A stretch of DNA of 64,000 nt from Neobacillus sp. Marseille-Q6967. GTDB lineage: Bacteria; Bacillota; Bacilli; Bacillales; Cytobacillaceae. Both the position numbers and the translations under genes were made by a program. Below are positions 1 through 8,068 of this stretch, piece after piece. The notes beneath the pieces are model-generated. The model did no database searches, was not told where the DNA came from, and was given only the letters and a program-made list of their open reading frames with translations. The stretch lies in NCBI RefSeq assembly GCF_946151075.1, contig NZ_OX267715.1, positions 1,775,881 through 1,839,880 of the forward strand, given 5' to 3'. How positions within the stretch are numbered: position 1 is the stretch's first letter; each line of letters begins with the position of its first letter.

Positions 1-201
1 GGGTATCGCCGTTGTCGGTGCAGCTTCCGCGACCACAATCGCATGCTTGCCCTCTTTTGTCAAACAATCAACAAAAATATTTGCTTTATTTAAGTCAGCG
101 ATTAATGGTAAATTACCTACTAACTCTTGAATGATTTGAACATCTTCCTTCGATAGATTTGTATGAAGGGAGCATAACTCTTCCACCATGATGTTTTTCA
201 T
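1..201 (-). CDS. EutW-like sensor histidine kinase, N-terminal part (cut by window edge)
   Basis: Only the first 67 codons are in the window and the reading frame runs open off the left edge. The ATG at 201 has an AGGAG ribosome binding site 9 bases upstream. The visible protein (MKNIMVEELCSLHTNLS..., then an IADLNKANIFVDC segment and an AIVVAEAAPTT segment) matches the N-terminal sensing domain of the EutW/PdtaS-type histidine kinases, which phosphorylate ANTAR-domain antiterminators such as EutV. It lies directly downstream of eutB-eutC on the same strand, so a role in sensing ethanolamine is a reasonable inference. The kinase core, and any EutV partner, would lie outside the window. Confidence 0.72.
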   Translation of the reverse strand, partial: MKNIMVEELCSLHTNLSKEDVQIIQELVGNLPLIADLNKANIFVDCLTKEGKHAIVVAEAAPTTAIP

Positions 202-312
202 ATGTCGAATCTCCTAATGTAATGAGAAGAATATATGAAAACATTATAGAGTTTAATTGTGTTTTTTGTCAATATTGCGAAAATAAACAGAATTCCTTTG
301 GTTAGCAATCTA

Positions 313-1164
313 TTATTTTAATTGAGCTAATTTAACTCCACTCACTTTATTATTTAATACATCTTCAATTAAATCGGCTAAATAGGCCCCCGCTTCTACG
401 GGAGGTATCCCGCCATCATGGATGTTTGAGATTACTGTCCTATCTGCTTCTACCGTATCTTTATTTGGACGGTAGATTAAATAGGCGCTAATACTTTTAG
501 AAGTGGCTAATCCCGGACGCTCACCAATCAGTGAAATAACGACATCACAATTTACAATCGCTGCGACTTCATCGTGTATCCAAACCCGGCTTCTATTGAT
601 AAAAACTGGATCCCCTATGGAAATATTTTTCACCTTCAAACCTTGGATTAGCGCAGGGAGTAAATCTGTAATATTTGCTTCGATACCGGTGGAGCTTAGC
701 CCATCTGAAACAATAATTTGTACCTGTTTATTTTTTGGCAGATTTTCTTCAGCCCATTTTCTCGATACTTCATCCAATGCTCTGCCGCAGTCTAGATTCA
801 TTAAATATTCATCCATCGACTGAGCCTTCGAATGAAGAACAGGCAGGTTCATTTTTCTGATAAATTCCTCTGATACCCCTTTGAATACAGCATCTTGTGC
901 GGCAGCATGATCAATTCGAAAATCAAGATATTCTCTTGTTTTCATACGGGTACCCGTTCTTCCGATACCGATCCTTGCTGGTGTAATCAACTGTGCCTTT
1001 GCAATTTGTTCAGGATCCACAGGATTTTCGACGTTCACTGTCTTTTCTTTTTCAAAAATAATGGATCGCACTGTATCTTTTACTGATATAACACTGGCTG
1101 CTGAGGATGCATGTTCTTTTTCTAATGCTTCTAGTACTTGTTTTACAATCGTTTGTATATCCAT
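313..1164 (-). CDS. eutC: Ethanolamine ammonia-lyase small subunit
   Basis: 283 residues, the usual length for EutC. With EutB it forms the adenosylcobalamin-dependent lyase that splits ethanolamine into acetaldehyde and ammonia. Family landmarks visible are the ARIGIGRTGTRMKT segment near residue 62, IVSDGLSSTGIEAN near residue 150, and the C-terminal VISLIGERPGLATSKS and IHDGGIPPVEAGAYLADLI segments. It starts 16 bases after the eutB stop with a GGAAGTG site, so the two subunits are co-transcribed. No microcompartment shell genes or eutA reactivase are seen in this window, so this looks like a minimal, shell-free system as far as can be seen here. The name is unrelated to the ectoine eutC at about 35 kb. 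Confidence 0.96.
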   Translation of the reverse strand: MDIQTIVKQVLEALEKEHASSAASVISVKDTVRSIIFEKEKTVNVENPVDPEQIAKAQLITPARIGIGRTGTRMKTREYLDFRIDHAAAQDAVFKGVSEEFIRKMNLPVLHSKAQSMDEYLMNLDCGRALDEVSRKWAEENLPKNKQVQIIVSDGLSSTGIEANITDLLPALIQGLKVKNISIGDPVFINRSRVWIHDEVAAIVNCDVVISLIGERPGLATSKSISAYLIYRPNKDTVEADRTVISNIHDGGIPPVEAGAYLADLIEDVLNNKVSGVKLAQLK

Positions 1165-1180
1165 TTTGTCACTTCCTTTC

Positions 1181-2539
1181 TTACTTAAAGATTGATAGAT
1201 CTCCTGCCCGTTCGGTTAGGCGGCCATTTTCCATTATTCCCATTCTTTCCAGCCAGGTTTCAAATTCACGTAACGGACGCAGGCCTAACATTTCTCTTAA
1301 ACTAGCATCATCATGATAACTTGTGTCCTGATAGCTTAGCATGACATCATCACCGCCAGGAACACCCATATAAAAGTTCGCTCCGGCAAGAGCCGTTAAC
1401 ATCCCGGCGATTTCCTGATCATTTTGGTCTGCTTGCATATGGTTTGTATAGGTCGGGGCAATTCCCATTGGCAATCCGTGTAATTTACCCATGAAAAGAT
1501 CCTCTAAGTCTGCTCTAATCACCTGTTTACCATCATAAATTGTCTCCGGACCAATGAAACCAGAGACATTATTGACCATAAATGGCTTCCAGTGGCGTGC
1601 ATAACCATAGGTCCTTGCTTCAAGGGTTTGCATATCTACACCATGATGAGCATCCAGTGAAACCTCAGACCCCTGCCCTGTTTCGAAATAAAGTTGATTA
1701 GGTCCAGTAGAAGTCCCATATTTCGCCATCATTTCATAAGCCTCATCTAATATGGCTTTTGATACACCGAAATCGTCATTGGCAACTTGGGTTCCGGCTA
1801 GACTTTGGAATATTAAGGCAATAGGCGCACCTTTTTTCAATGCTTTTATTTGTGTTGTAATATGGGCCAACACACAGTTTTGTGTCGGAATTTCCCATTT
1901 TTGCATAAAATCATGCGTCATATGTAAAATTCTTGATACCGATTCAACCGAATCATTATTTGGATTTACCCCAATCACCGCATCTCCTGAACCGTACGAC
2001 AGCCCCTCCTTCATGGAAGCTAATATCCCTTCTGGATTATCACTCGGGTGGTTCGGCTGGCAGCGGAAGGCTAATCGGCCCTGTTCACCAATCGTGGTAT
2101 TACAATGTGCTGTAGGACGGATCTTTTGAGAAGCCATGACTAAATCAATACTTGACATCAATTTCGCCACACCTGAAATCATTTCACTTGTAAGGCCTTT
2201 ACTAATTCGTAATAAATCAGATGTTTTCGTTTTGTGAGATAAAATATATTCCCTCAGTTCCCCTACGGACCAATTCGAGATTTCTTTATAAATGAATTGA
2301 TTGATATCATCATAGATTATTCTGGTTACTTCATCATTTTCATATGGAACCACAGGATTTTCATAAATTTCTTTTAGGGTAATTTCACTTAACACCACTT
2401 TTGCCGCCATCCGTTCCAAATTGGAGGCTGCAGCTATACCTGCCATCTTATCCCCAGATTTCTCCTCACTAGATTTCGCTAGAATGTCTCTAATTGATTG
2501 AAACTGATATAGTTGATTTTTGACCATACATTTATACAT
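1181..2539 (-). CDS. eutB: Ethanolamine ammonia-lyase large subunit
   Basis: 452 residues from the chosen ATG at 2539, which sits 5 bases after a GAGGAGGG site. A longer in-frame reading to 2614 has no ribosome binding site and would make the protein longer than the family norm of about 453. This is the catalytic, TIM-barrel, B12-binding subunit. Recognisable parts are CNTTIGEQGRLAFRCQPNHPS, YGSGDAVIGVNPNNDS (substrate and cobalamin contacts), FETGQGSEVSLDAHHGVDMQT, and the C-terminal GVPGGDDVMLSYQDTSYHD. It heads an operon eutB-eutC-kinase. Its leader holds a strong terminator hairpin and a cre-like site, so both antitermination and carbon catabolite control are plausible. Confidence 0.97.
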   Translation of the reverse strand: MYKCMVKNQLYQFQSIRDILAKSSEEKSGDKMAGIAAASNLERMAAKVVLSEITLKEIYENPVVPYENDEVTRIIYDDINQFIYKEISNWSVGELREYILSHKTKTSDLLRISKGLTSEMISGVAKLMSSIDLVMASQKIRPTAHCNTTIGEQGRLAFRCQPNHPSDNPEGILASMKEGLSYGSGDAVIGVNPNNDSVESVSRILHMTHDFMQKWEIPTQNCVLAHITTQIKALKKGAPIALIFQSLAGTQVANDDFGVSKAILDEAYEMMAKYGTSTGPNQLYFETGQGSEVSLDAHHGVDMQTLEARTYGYARHWKPFMVNNVSGFIGPETIYDGKQVIRADLEDLFMGKLHGLPMGIAPTYTNHMQADQNDQEIAGMLTALAGANFYMGVPGGDDVMLSYQDTSYHDDASLREMLGLRPLREFETWLERMGIMENGRLTERAGDLSIFK

Positions 2540-2581
2540 TTTTTCCCTCCTCAACCTACACTCTATGAATTCAGAAATTAA

Positions 2582-2597
2582 TGGTAAGCGCTTGCAT
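2582..2597 (-). promoter_or_regulatory. cre-like catabolite site in the eutB leader
   Basis: Read on the minus strand, ATGCAAGCGCTTACC matches the CcpA consensus WTGNAANCGNWNNCW at 14 of 15 positions. It lies between the leader terminator and the eutB ribosome binding site, so bound CcpA could act as a roadblock. Based on sequence match only. Confidence 0.6.
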
Positions 2598-2612
2598 AAT
2601 TCTGTAAAAATC

Positions 2613-2669
2613 AAAAAGACGCCATAACAGTAAAAGCCACAGTCTGGCTCTTTACTATTAAGGCGCCTT
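2613..2669 (-). terminator. Leader terminator ahead of eutB
   Basis: On the minus strand a long hairpin (GGCGCC pairing with GGCGTC, then TAGTAAA with TTTACTG, then AGCCA with TGGCT, loop GACTG, one bulged G) is followed by TTTTT. It lies about 70 bases before the eutB start and downstream of a TATAAT-like box at 2695-2700, so it probably attenuates eutBC rather than ending an upstream gene. EutV-type antiterminators bind paired hairpins with hexanucleotide loops; I could not clearly identify that pair by eye. Confidence 0.65.
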
Positions 2670-2694
2670 CACCTAGTATTTTCACTTATGAATA

Positions 2695-2723
2695 ATTATA
2701 ACAAAGTTGTACCTGAAATGGAA
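2695..2723 (-). promoter_or_regulatory. Candidate eutB promoter
   Basis: Perfect TATAAT at 2695-2700 with a weak -35 (TTCCAT) 17 bases upstream. Transcription would begin just before the leader terminator hairpin. A weak -35 fits a promoter under additional control, but this was judged by eye only. Confidence 0.4.
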
Positions 2724-2771
2724 GTTAACAATTTTTACATTTTTCGTTTTCTGAAAGATTAGAAAAAACTT

Positions 2772-2884
2772 ATTGCATTTTAATGCAATAGAACGTATAA
2801 TCATAAATAACTTTTCTGCTATTCGAGAAGTTACTACATACATTAGGACTCCCCTATTTACAGGGAGTCCTTTTGTATTTTTAC
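2772..2884 (+). ncRNA. Candidate small RNA with its own promoter and terminator
   Basis: On the plus strand a TTGCAT (2773-2778), 17-base spacer and perfect TATAAT (2796-2801) are followed about 7 bases later by a roughly 75-nt region without an ORF. That region has a first hairpin (AACTTTTC/GAGAAGTT, 2809-2832) and a 9-bp terminator stem (AGGACTCCC/GGGAGTCCT, 2845-2871) followed by TTTTGTATTTTT. An 18-bp palindrome, ATTGCATTTTAATGCAAT (2772-2789), covers the -35 and looks like an operator. It lies between the 3' end of fdhD and the eutB promoter, opposite to both. I do not recognise the RNA family. Confidence 0.45.
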
Positions 2885-2933
2885 TAATTTAATTCATTAT
2901 AAGCAGCTATCTTTTATTGTTATTTCTTCATCA

Positions 2934-3755
2934 TTACATACATGATGTTTTTACAGGCTTATATTCTAGTCCTAGGATTCGGTCCTGATGTGTATAGACA
3001 TTAAACCCTTTGCCGCGGATAAATCCTACTGCTGTGATTCCAAGATCATCTGCTAAATTGATAGCTAGATTTGTAGGAGCTGATTTAGAAAGGATAATTC
3101 CGACACCAATCTTGGCTGCTTTTAATAATACCTCTGATGAGATCCGGCCGCTAAATGCAATGATCTTATCCTTTAATGGAATTCGATGGATCATGCAATA
3201 TCCAAATAGTTTATCAAGGGCATTGTGTCTGCCAATATCTGTACGAGAGATGACGACTCCATCACTCGTACATAACGCTGCATTATGAACACCACCCGTT
3301 TGTTGAAAATGCGAAGAACCATCTTGCATTTGCTTCATTAGCTTATGACATTGCTCTGGTGTAATCGTAAACTTCGTCATAATGGTTTTCGCCGTCTTTA
3401 CATCATTTTGAAAGTAGAATTGTCTTCCTTTTCCGCAGCAGGAACCAATAAATCTTTTTGAATGGAAATCCTTTTCCACCTTGTGCTTATTCACAAGGTC
3501 GACATAGGCAAATCCTGTTTCTTCATCAACGTGAAGAGATTTAATATCTGTATAAGCACGAATTACACCTTCAGAAGCCAGAAAGCCAACGACTAATTCT
3601 TCTAACTCAGAAGGGGTACATACCATGGTGGCAAATTCTTCCCCATCTAACATAATGGTTAAGGCTGATTCGACTGCAATATCATCCTCTTCCTCGATAA
3701 AGCTTTGTCCATTATATCTGACAATATTTTGAGAAGTGGTGATTTCCTTTAACAC
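2934..3755 (-). CDS. fdhD: Formate dehydrogenase accessory sulfurtransferase FdhD
   Basis: 273 residues. FdhD transfers sulfur from a cysteine desulfurase to the molybdenum cofactor of formate dehydrogenases, which these enzymes need for activity. The characteristic segment FIGSCCGKGR (cysteine pair near residue 108), the TGGVHNAALC stretch and SRTDIGRHNALDKLFG are all present. The start is a GTG at 3755 preceded by an AAGGGG stretch; other nearby starts are possible. It begins 29 bases after the upstream molybdoenzyme gene, so the pair is co-transcribed, which supports that enzyme being formate-dehydrogenase-like. Confidence 0.94.
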   Translation of the reverse strand: MLKEITTSQNIVRYNGQSFIEEEDDIAVESALTIMLDGEEFATMVCTPSELEELVVGFLASEGVIRAYTDIKSLHVDEETGFAYVDLVNKHKVEKDFHSKRFIGSCCGKGRQFYFQNDVKTAKTIMTKFTITPEQCHKLMKQMQDGSSHFQQTGGVHNAALCTSDGVVISRTDIGRHNALDKLFGYCMIHRIPLKDKIIAFSGRISSEVLLKAAKIGVGIILSKSAPTNLAINLADDLGITAVGFIRGKGFNVYTHQDRILGLEYKPVKTSCM

Positions 3756-3784
3756 AGGCGCTGCCGCCCCTTTCTTTTGAAAAA

Positions 3785-6142
3785 TTAACTGACTTCTGTT
3801 TCGAGATCCGGTATTGGTCTTTCCACATATTGAGTATCTTTTCTGGCATTATACCGTTCCGCTTTTTCAACATACACAGTGATATTGTAATCAGGAATAC
3901 CAGCAAATTTCTCATAACGCCCTCGTGGTAACAGGAAGTTTCCTTCAGGGAAATGCACTTCAATATTACCTGGTGCAATATCGACAAACATGGCACGTCC
4001 TTGGAACACACCAAATCCGTTGTATACGACAATTCCTTCGCCTTGAGCAATACTTAATTTTTGACCATCTACTGGACTCATTAACACATCATATCGTCCA
4101 GCTCCGTTCAACGGATCAACTTCCTTGTATACCATTGAGTTAAACTGTTTGCCTCGGCGTGAGGTAACAACAAATTGCTCTGGTTTTTTATTTAAATCTG
4201 GAATGTCTACAGGGATTAAGCTTCCTCTGCCATCAGAAGTTGGACAAATCCCATCTTCACATAGCCAAGCACCGCCCCACTGGAAGACATCCCCCTGTTT
4301 TTTCAAGTGTTGAATACCGTCATAATCCGGGTTACCTTTTGCGATTTCATAACGAATGGCCTGGCCATCTGCATAATCTACTAAATGAGCGATTTCAGGC
4401 TTCACACGCTTTGCCAAATCAATATAAATCTTCCACTCCGCCCGCGCTTCTGCGATGGCATTTTTGTTCCCTGGAATTTCTGGGGAGAAGTAAACCATAC
4501 GCTCTGTCGATGTACTTGTGCCGCCGCCTTCTTGCTCGTAACGTGTTTTTGCAGGTAATACAATGACTGCTTCCTTGGCATCGACTAAAGTAGAAGTATT
4601 TAAAATAATATCTTGGTGTACTCGAATATCAAGTTCAGATAATGCTTTTTCAACAAAATCAGGATCTGGCATCGTTTCTAAGAAGTTTCCGCCAGATAAA
4701 TAGTACAATTTCACTTTTCGCTCATGGTCTTCTGGAAGGACAATGTTTTCCAGGGTAACTCCGACAATATCACCCTGCCACTTTGGAAGGTCAAAGCCCC
4801 ATAGCTTTTCAATTCGTTCCACATTTTTCGCTTCCCAGCCGCCGCCAGGTAAAACGAACGGGTCAGCCCCCATTTCACCGCTTCCTTGTACACTTGAATG
4901 TCCACGGAATGGCATAAGGCCTGCATATTTTCTACCTAAGTGACCACGAAGAAGGGCTAGGTTGGCAACCTGTGAGATATTGTCTGTTGCAAAAGAGTGC
5001 ATTGTTAGGCCAAGTGCCCAAGCATAAACAGCATTTTTGCTGTTTGCCAAGAGTTCCGCTAACTCAAGGATTCGTTCCTTTGTAACACCAGAAGATTCAA
5101 TAATCTCTTTCCAGGATTGCTCTTGGACTTTCTTTTTGAGCTCCTTATACCCATTAACGTGTGATTTGACAAACTCATGGTTAATGGCTGAACCATACGC
5201 TTTTTCTTCCATATCGAACCAATGCTTCATAATTCCGTGCATAAATGCAATATCTCCACCAATGTTCACTTGATAGAAATCATCAGCAAGTTTTGTTCCG
5301 AATATTGCTGATTCCGGATTAGAAGGAATCCAGTACTTATCCATTGCTGGTTCACGATATGGATTGACCACGATGATCTTGGTTCCCTTTTTCTTTGCTT
5401 CCAGCATATATTTGGACGATACAGGTGATGCATTTGAGGCGACGCTTCCCCAGAACAACAATACATCTGTTCCAATCCAGTCGAGATAGTTAGATGTTGA
5501 TGCACCGACACCAATGGAACGCTTTAAAGCGGTTTTACTTGGTGCGTGACAAATACGTGATGCATTATCGATGTTATTAGTACCTAAGAAACGTGCCACT
5601 TTCCCCGCTACATAATAGCTTTCATTTGTAATCCCACGAGCTGTCAGATAAAAAGCATATTGCTTCGGATCTAATGTTTTCATCTTTGCTGCAATCATAT
5701 CCATCGCTTCATCCCAAGTGATGCGAGAGAATTTCCGCTCTCCTTTTCGGCGAATCATTGGGTATGGGATACGACCCAACTTTCGAAGATCAGTGCTGTC
5801 ATACTTTCTTAATTCATCAATGTCTGCGTGCAGGATTTCCGGCTTAATTGCAGGCATGGTATTAAGCCTAAGAACATTTAGACGAGTTGTACAAAGATGC
5901 GGCCCATCAAGTGTTTGGTCATGCAATCCCGATACCCCAAGGGCACAACCGTCACAAACTCCTTTTGTAATAATATTGGTTGCATAGCCGATATTATCTT
6001 TATTGTCCCAAGCAATTTTCATCGTATCGCGGATATGCTTAGGTTTAATTTTTCCTAGCCCAAAAGGAATTGGACTTACCCAATGTTTAGGAGATGGTAT
6101 CTTTGATTTCTTTTGTGGTCCTGGATGTAATGTTTTTCCCAT
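3785..6142 (-). CDS. FdhF/YdeP-family molybdopterin oxidoreductase (formate dehydrogenase alpha-like)
   Basis: 785 residues from the ATG at 6142. An ATG two codons upstream (6148) is only 2 bases from the AAGGAGG site, whereas 6142 has ideal 8-base spacing. The protein belongs to the FdhF/YdeP family of bis-molybdopterin enzymes: N-terminal VCDGCALG (Cys63, Cys66) and a further Cys84, then molybdopterin segments such as ARGITNESYYVAGKVARFLG, LLFWGSVASNASP and RGHSSVQGSGEMG, and a C-terminal dinucleotide-binding domain with VTSRRGKQFNSMV. No separate FeS or cytochrome subunit is adjacent. Physiological substrate is not proven; formate is suggested by fdhD downstream and an OFA antiporter upstream. 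Confidence 0.85.
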   Translation of the reverse strand: MGKTLHPGPQKKSKIPSPKHWVSPIPFGLGKIKPKHIRDTMKIAWDNKDNIGYATNIITKGVCDGCALGVSGLHDQTLDGPHLCTTRLNVLRLNTMPAIKPEILHADIDELRKYDSTDLRKLGRIPYPMIRRKGERKFSRITWDEAMDMIAAKMKTLDPKQYAFYLTARGITNESYYVAGKVARFLGTNNIDNASRICHAPSKTALKRSIGVGASTSNYLDWIGTDVLLFWGSVASNASPVSSKYMLEAKKKGTKIIVVNPYREPAMDKYWIPSNPESAIFGTKLADDFYQVNIGGDIAFMHGIMKHWFDMEEKAYGSAINHEFVKSHVNGYKELKKKVQEQSWKEIIESSGVTKERILELAELLANSKNAVYAWALGLTMHSFATDNISQVANLALLRGHLGRKYAGLMPFRGHSSVQGSGEMGADPFVLPGGGWEAKNVERIEKLWGFDLPKWQGDIVGVTLENIVLPEDHERKVKLYYLSGGNFLETMPDPDFVEKALSELDIRVHQDIILNTSTLVDAKEAVIVLPAKTRYEQEGGGTSTSTERMVYFSPEIPGNKNAIAEARAEWKIYIDLAKRVKPEIAHLVDYADGQAIRYEIAKGNPDYDGIQHLKKQGDVFQWGGAWLCEDGICPTSDGRGSLIPVDIPDLNKKPEQFVVTSRRGKQFNSMVYKEVDPLNGAGRYDVLMSPVDGQKLSIAQGEGIVVYNGFGVFQGRAMFVDIAPGNIEVHFPEGNFLLPRGRYEKFAGIPDYNITVYVEKAERYNARKDTQYVERPIPDLETEVS

Positions 6143-6176
6143 TCTCATTTCCTCCTTCTAGTCCTAAAAACCAAAT

Positions 6177-6278
6177 AAAAAACCACCAAGGAGCACCAAG
6201 TCATAAAACAAGGTTGTGTTCTCCATGGTGGTTAGTCTTTAACAGGTTCGCTGTCAAGTGCCAACGAGGTATAGTTGG
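6177..6278 (-). ncRNA. Structured leader RNA of fdhF: conserved motif plus terminator
   Basis: In the 150-base gap between the DUF2294 gene and fdhF, the minus-strand RNA has a hairpin CCAAC/GUUGG (6262-6278 region), then CACUUGACAGCGAACCUG with a stem UUGACAG/CUGUUAA around a CGAAC loop, then AAAGACUAACC leading straight into a 13-bp terminator stem (6181-6193 with 6221-6233, one mismatch) and UUUUUUAU. The U-run ends about 30 bases from the fdhF start. The 36 bases before the terminator are 29/36 identical to a segment in the OFA antiporter leader (8133-8168). I do not recognise it as a known riboswitch class. Confidence 0.62.
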
Positions 6279-6295
6279 ATGTTTGATCATACTTT

Positions 6296-6679
6296 TTACA
6301 GGTTAAACTTTTCCTCAAGATCTTGGTCAAATACGAAGATGGACATACCTTTGTCGTCTTCTATATCGATATCTACAAAGACACGAATAAAATTTGCACC
6401 AAGTAGTTCTTCCATTTCTTGAGGATGATTTTTTTTATAGATCTCTTTGACCATTTCCGTACGAGCTGAGCGCAGCATTTGTTTTCCATCTTCTGCAGTT
6501 GCGATAAATTTTTCGATAGGTGACAAATTCCCCTCTAGCTCACAAATGGCCCAGTTTTTACAAAAGGTTGTCCTAACTTGACTAGGACCTTTCCCCATAT
6601 GACGTTTTCGGTAGGCGCGAACAATATTACTAAATTCCGCTTCATACTTATTCACTTTCTTCATCTCACTTGCATTCAT
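6296..6679 (-). CDS. DUF2294 (MpsC-like) small protein
   Basis: 127 residues, matching the DUF2294 family, which also carries the name MpsC from the staphylococcal bicarbonate uptake system. It is soluble, with no membrane segment or signal. Landmarks are the N-terminal YEAEFSNIVRAYRKRHMGKGPSQVR, the LSPIEKFIATAEDGKQMLRSAR middle and the IRVFVDIDIEDDKGMSIFVFDQ end. It lies between the OFA antiporter (61 bases) and fdhF (about 150 bases, with a structured RNA in between). Its biochemical role here is unknown. The ribosome binding site is weak and a small hairpin (CACTAT/ATAGTG) sits just ahead of the ATG. Confidence 0.78.
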   Translation of the reverse strand: MNASEMKKVNKYEAEFSNIVRAYRKRHMGKGPSQVRTTFCKNWAICELEGNLSPIEKFIATAEDGKQMLRSARTEMVKEIYKKNHPQEMEELLGANFIRVFVDIDIEDDKGMSIFVFDQDLEEKFNL

Positions 6680-6740
6680 AAGGTTATCACTATGCTAATA
6701 GTGTAATTCTATAAGGTTAGTCTTTAAATTGCAAGAAATG

Positions 6741-8015
6741 TTAACTTACCTTGTTTTGCAATCCACCTTGATTTAGCATTCGGTTTTTCTTTAGTCTATT
6801 AATGTCTACGCGAATCAGCATGGAGATGATAAACGCAACTACAAACAATCCAGAGAAGAACGTTAAGCTGCCAGAATAGCTGCCGGTAGTATCTTTAATC
6901 CATGCAGCAAATAATGGACCAACAAGGCCAGCCGCTGCCCAGGCAGTTAAGATGTATCCGTGTATCGCTCCTAATTGCTTTGTCCCAAATAGGTCTCCAA
7001 TATATGCTGGAATCGATGAGAAACCTCCGCCATAGCATGTATAAACAACAATCAATAACGCAATAAATAACCAACTAATAGATACATCTGGCAGAATAAA
7101 GAAAATCACCATCTGCAAAACAAAAAATGTTGTATAGGTGGCTGGACGTCCAATAATATCGGAAAAACTAGCCCATCCAATTCTTCCTAGACCATTAAAG
7201 ATTCCAATTGCACCAACTAGTGCTGCTGCTTGTGTCATATCAATTCCGATACTTTCCATTGCAAGTGGTTTGGCTACAGCTAAAATCGCGATTCCACACG
7301 TAATGTTAATAAACAACATCAACCATAAATACCAGAAACGCCTTGTTTTAACAGCTTCATTCGCCATTAACTGTGATAAATCCATATTAGGTTTTGCTTT
7401 TCCACTCTTGATTTTCTCTTTATATCCTTCTGGAAGCCACCCTTCCTCTGGCTTTTCAAGATATAGTGAGGAAAGAAGCATAATAACAAAGTAGGAAATA
7501 CCTAAAGTATAAAACGTATTGGCTACCCCTACTGATTCAATCAGCATATTCATAATCGGGCTGCTGATCGCCGCTGCAAAGCCAAAGCCCATAATCGCAA
7601 GGCCAGTTGCTAAGCCTCTTCGGTCAGGGAACCATTTTACAAGTGTTGAAACCGGAGCAATATATCCTACTCCTAGACCAATACCGCCTAGTGCCCCGTA
7701 GAAAAAGTATAATAAGTATCTTGATTCTAGCGTTACAGCTAGACCAGAACCACTTATACCGATCCCAAAGAAGATCGCAGCCAATAACCCTGCTTTCCTT
7801 GGTCCATATTTTTCTACAAAATGGCCTAAAAAAGCTGCGGATAAACCTAAGAAAAGGATCGCAATACTAAAGGTCATGGCAACTTGTGAGTCAGACCAGC
7901 CAAACATGTCTTTAAGTGGTGCGGTAAAATTACTCCATGCATACACGGAACCAATTGAAATATGAATTCCAACAGCTGATAAAGCAATTAACCAGCGATT
8001 TTTTTTCGTTTTCAT
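6741..8015 (-). CDS. OFA-family MFS antiporter (oxalate/formate antiporter type)
   Basis: 424 residues with twelve predicted membrane spans. The N-terminus (IGSVYAWSNFTAPL), the GGIGLGVGYIAPVSTLVKWFPDRRGLATGLA motif and the YGGGFSSIPAYIGDLFG motif are hallmarks of the oxalate:formate antiporter (OxlT-like) branch of the major facilitator superfamily. Members exchange small carboxylates across the cytoplasmic membrane. It is the first gene of an operon continuing into DUF2294, a formate-dehydrogenase-like enzyme and FdhD, so formate or oxalate is the likely substrate (inference). Ribosome binding site AAAGGGGAG. Its long leader carries two copies of an RNA motif and a 19-bp terminator. Confidence 0.87.
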   Translation of the reverse strand: MKTKKNRWLIALSAVGIHISIGSVYAWSNFTAPLKDMFGWSDSQVAMTFSIAILFLGLSAAFLGHFVEKYGPRKAGLLAAIFFGIGISGSGLAVTLESRYLLYFFYGALGGIGLGVGYIAPVSTLVKWFPDRRGLATGLAIMGFGFAAAISSPIMNMLIESVGVANTFYTLGISYFVIMLLSSLYLEKPEEGWLPEGYKEKIKSGKAKPNMDLSQLMANEAVKTRRFWYLWLMLFINITCGIAILAVAKPLAMESIGIDMTQAAALVGAIGIFNGLGRIGWASFSDIIGRPATYTTFFVLQMVIFFILPDVSISWLFIALLIVVYTCYGGGFSSIPAYIGDLFGTKQLGAIHGYILTAWAAAGLVGPLFAAWIKDTTGSYSGSLTFFSGLFVVAFIISMLIRVDINRLKKNRMLNQGGLQNKVS

Positions 8016-8068
8016 TCTCTCTCTTTCTCCCCTTTAGCCATCATTTAGTCATGATTTGTGAACAAAAA

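Noticed and set aside
2845..2884. Hairpin taken as the terminator of fdhD
   Set aside because: The T-run lies on the plus-strand side only; on the fdhD strand no T-run follows, so it belongs to a plus-strand transcript.
2540..2933. Cobalamin riboswitch expected upstream of a B12-dependent enzyme
   Set aside because: No B12-box (GCCACTG-like) or matching fold seen; the region holds a simple terminator hairpin and a separate plus-strand unit.
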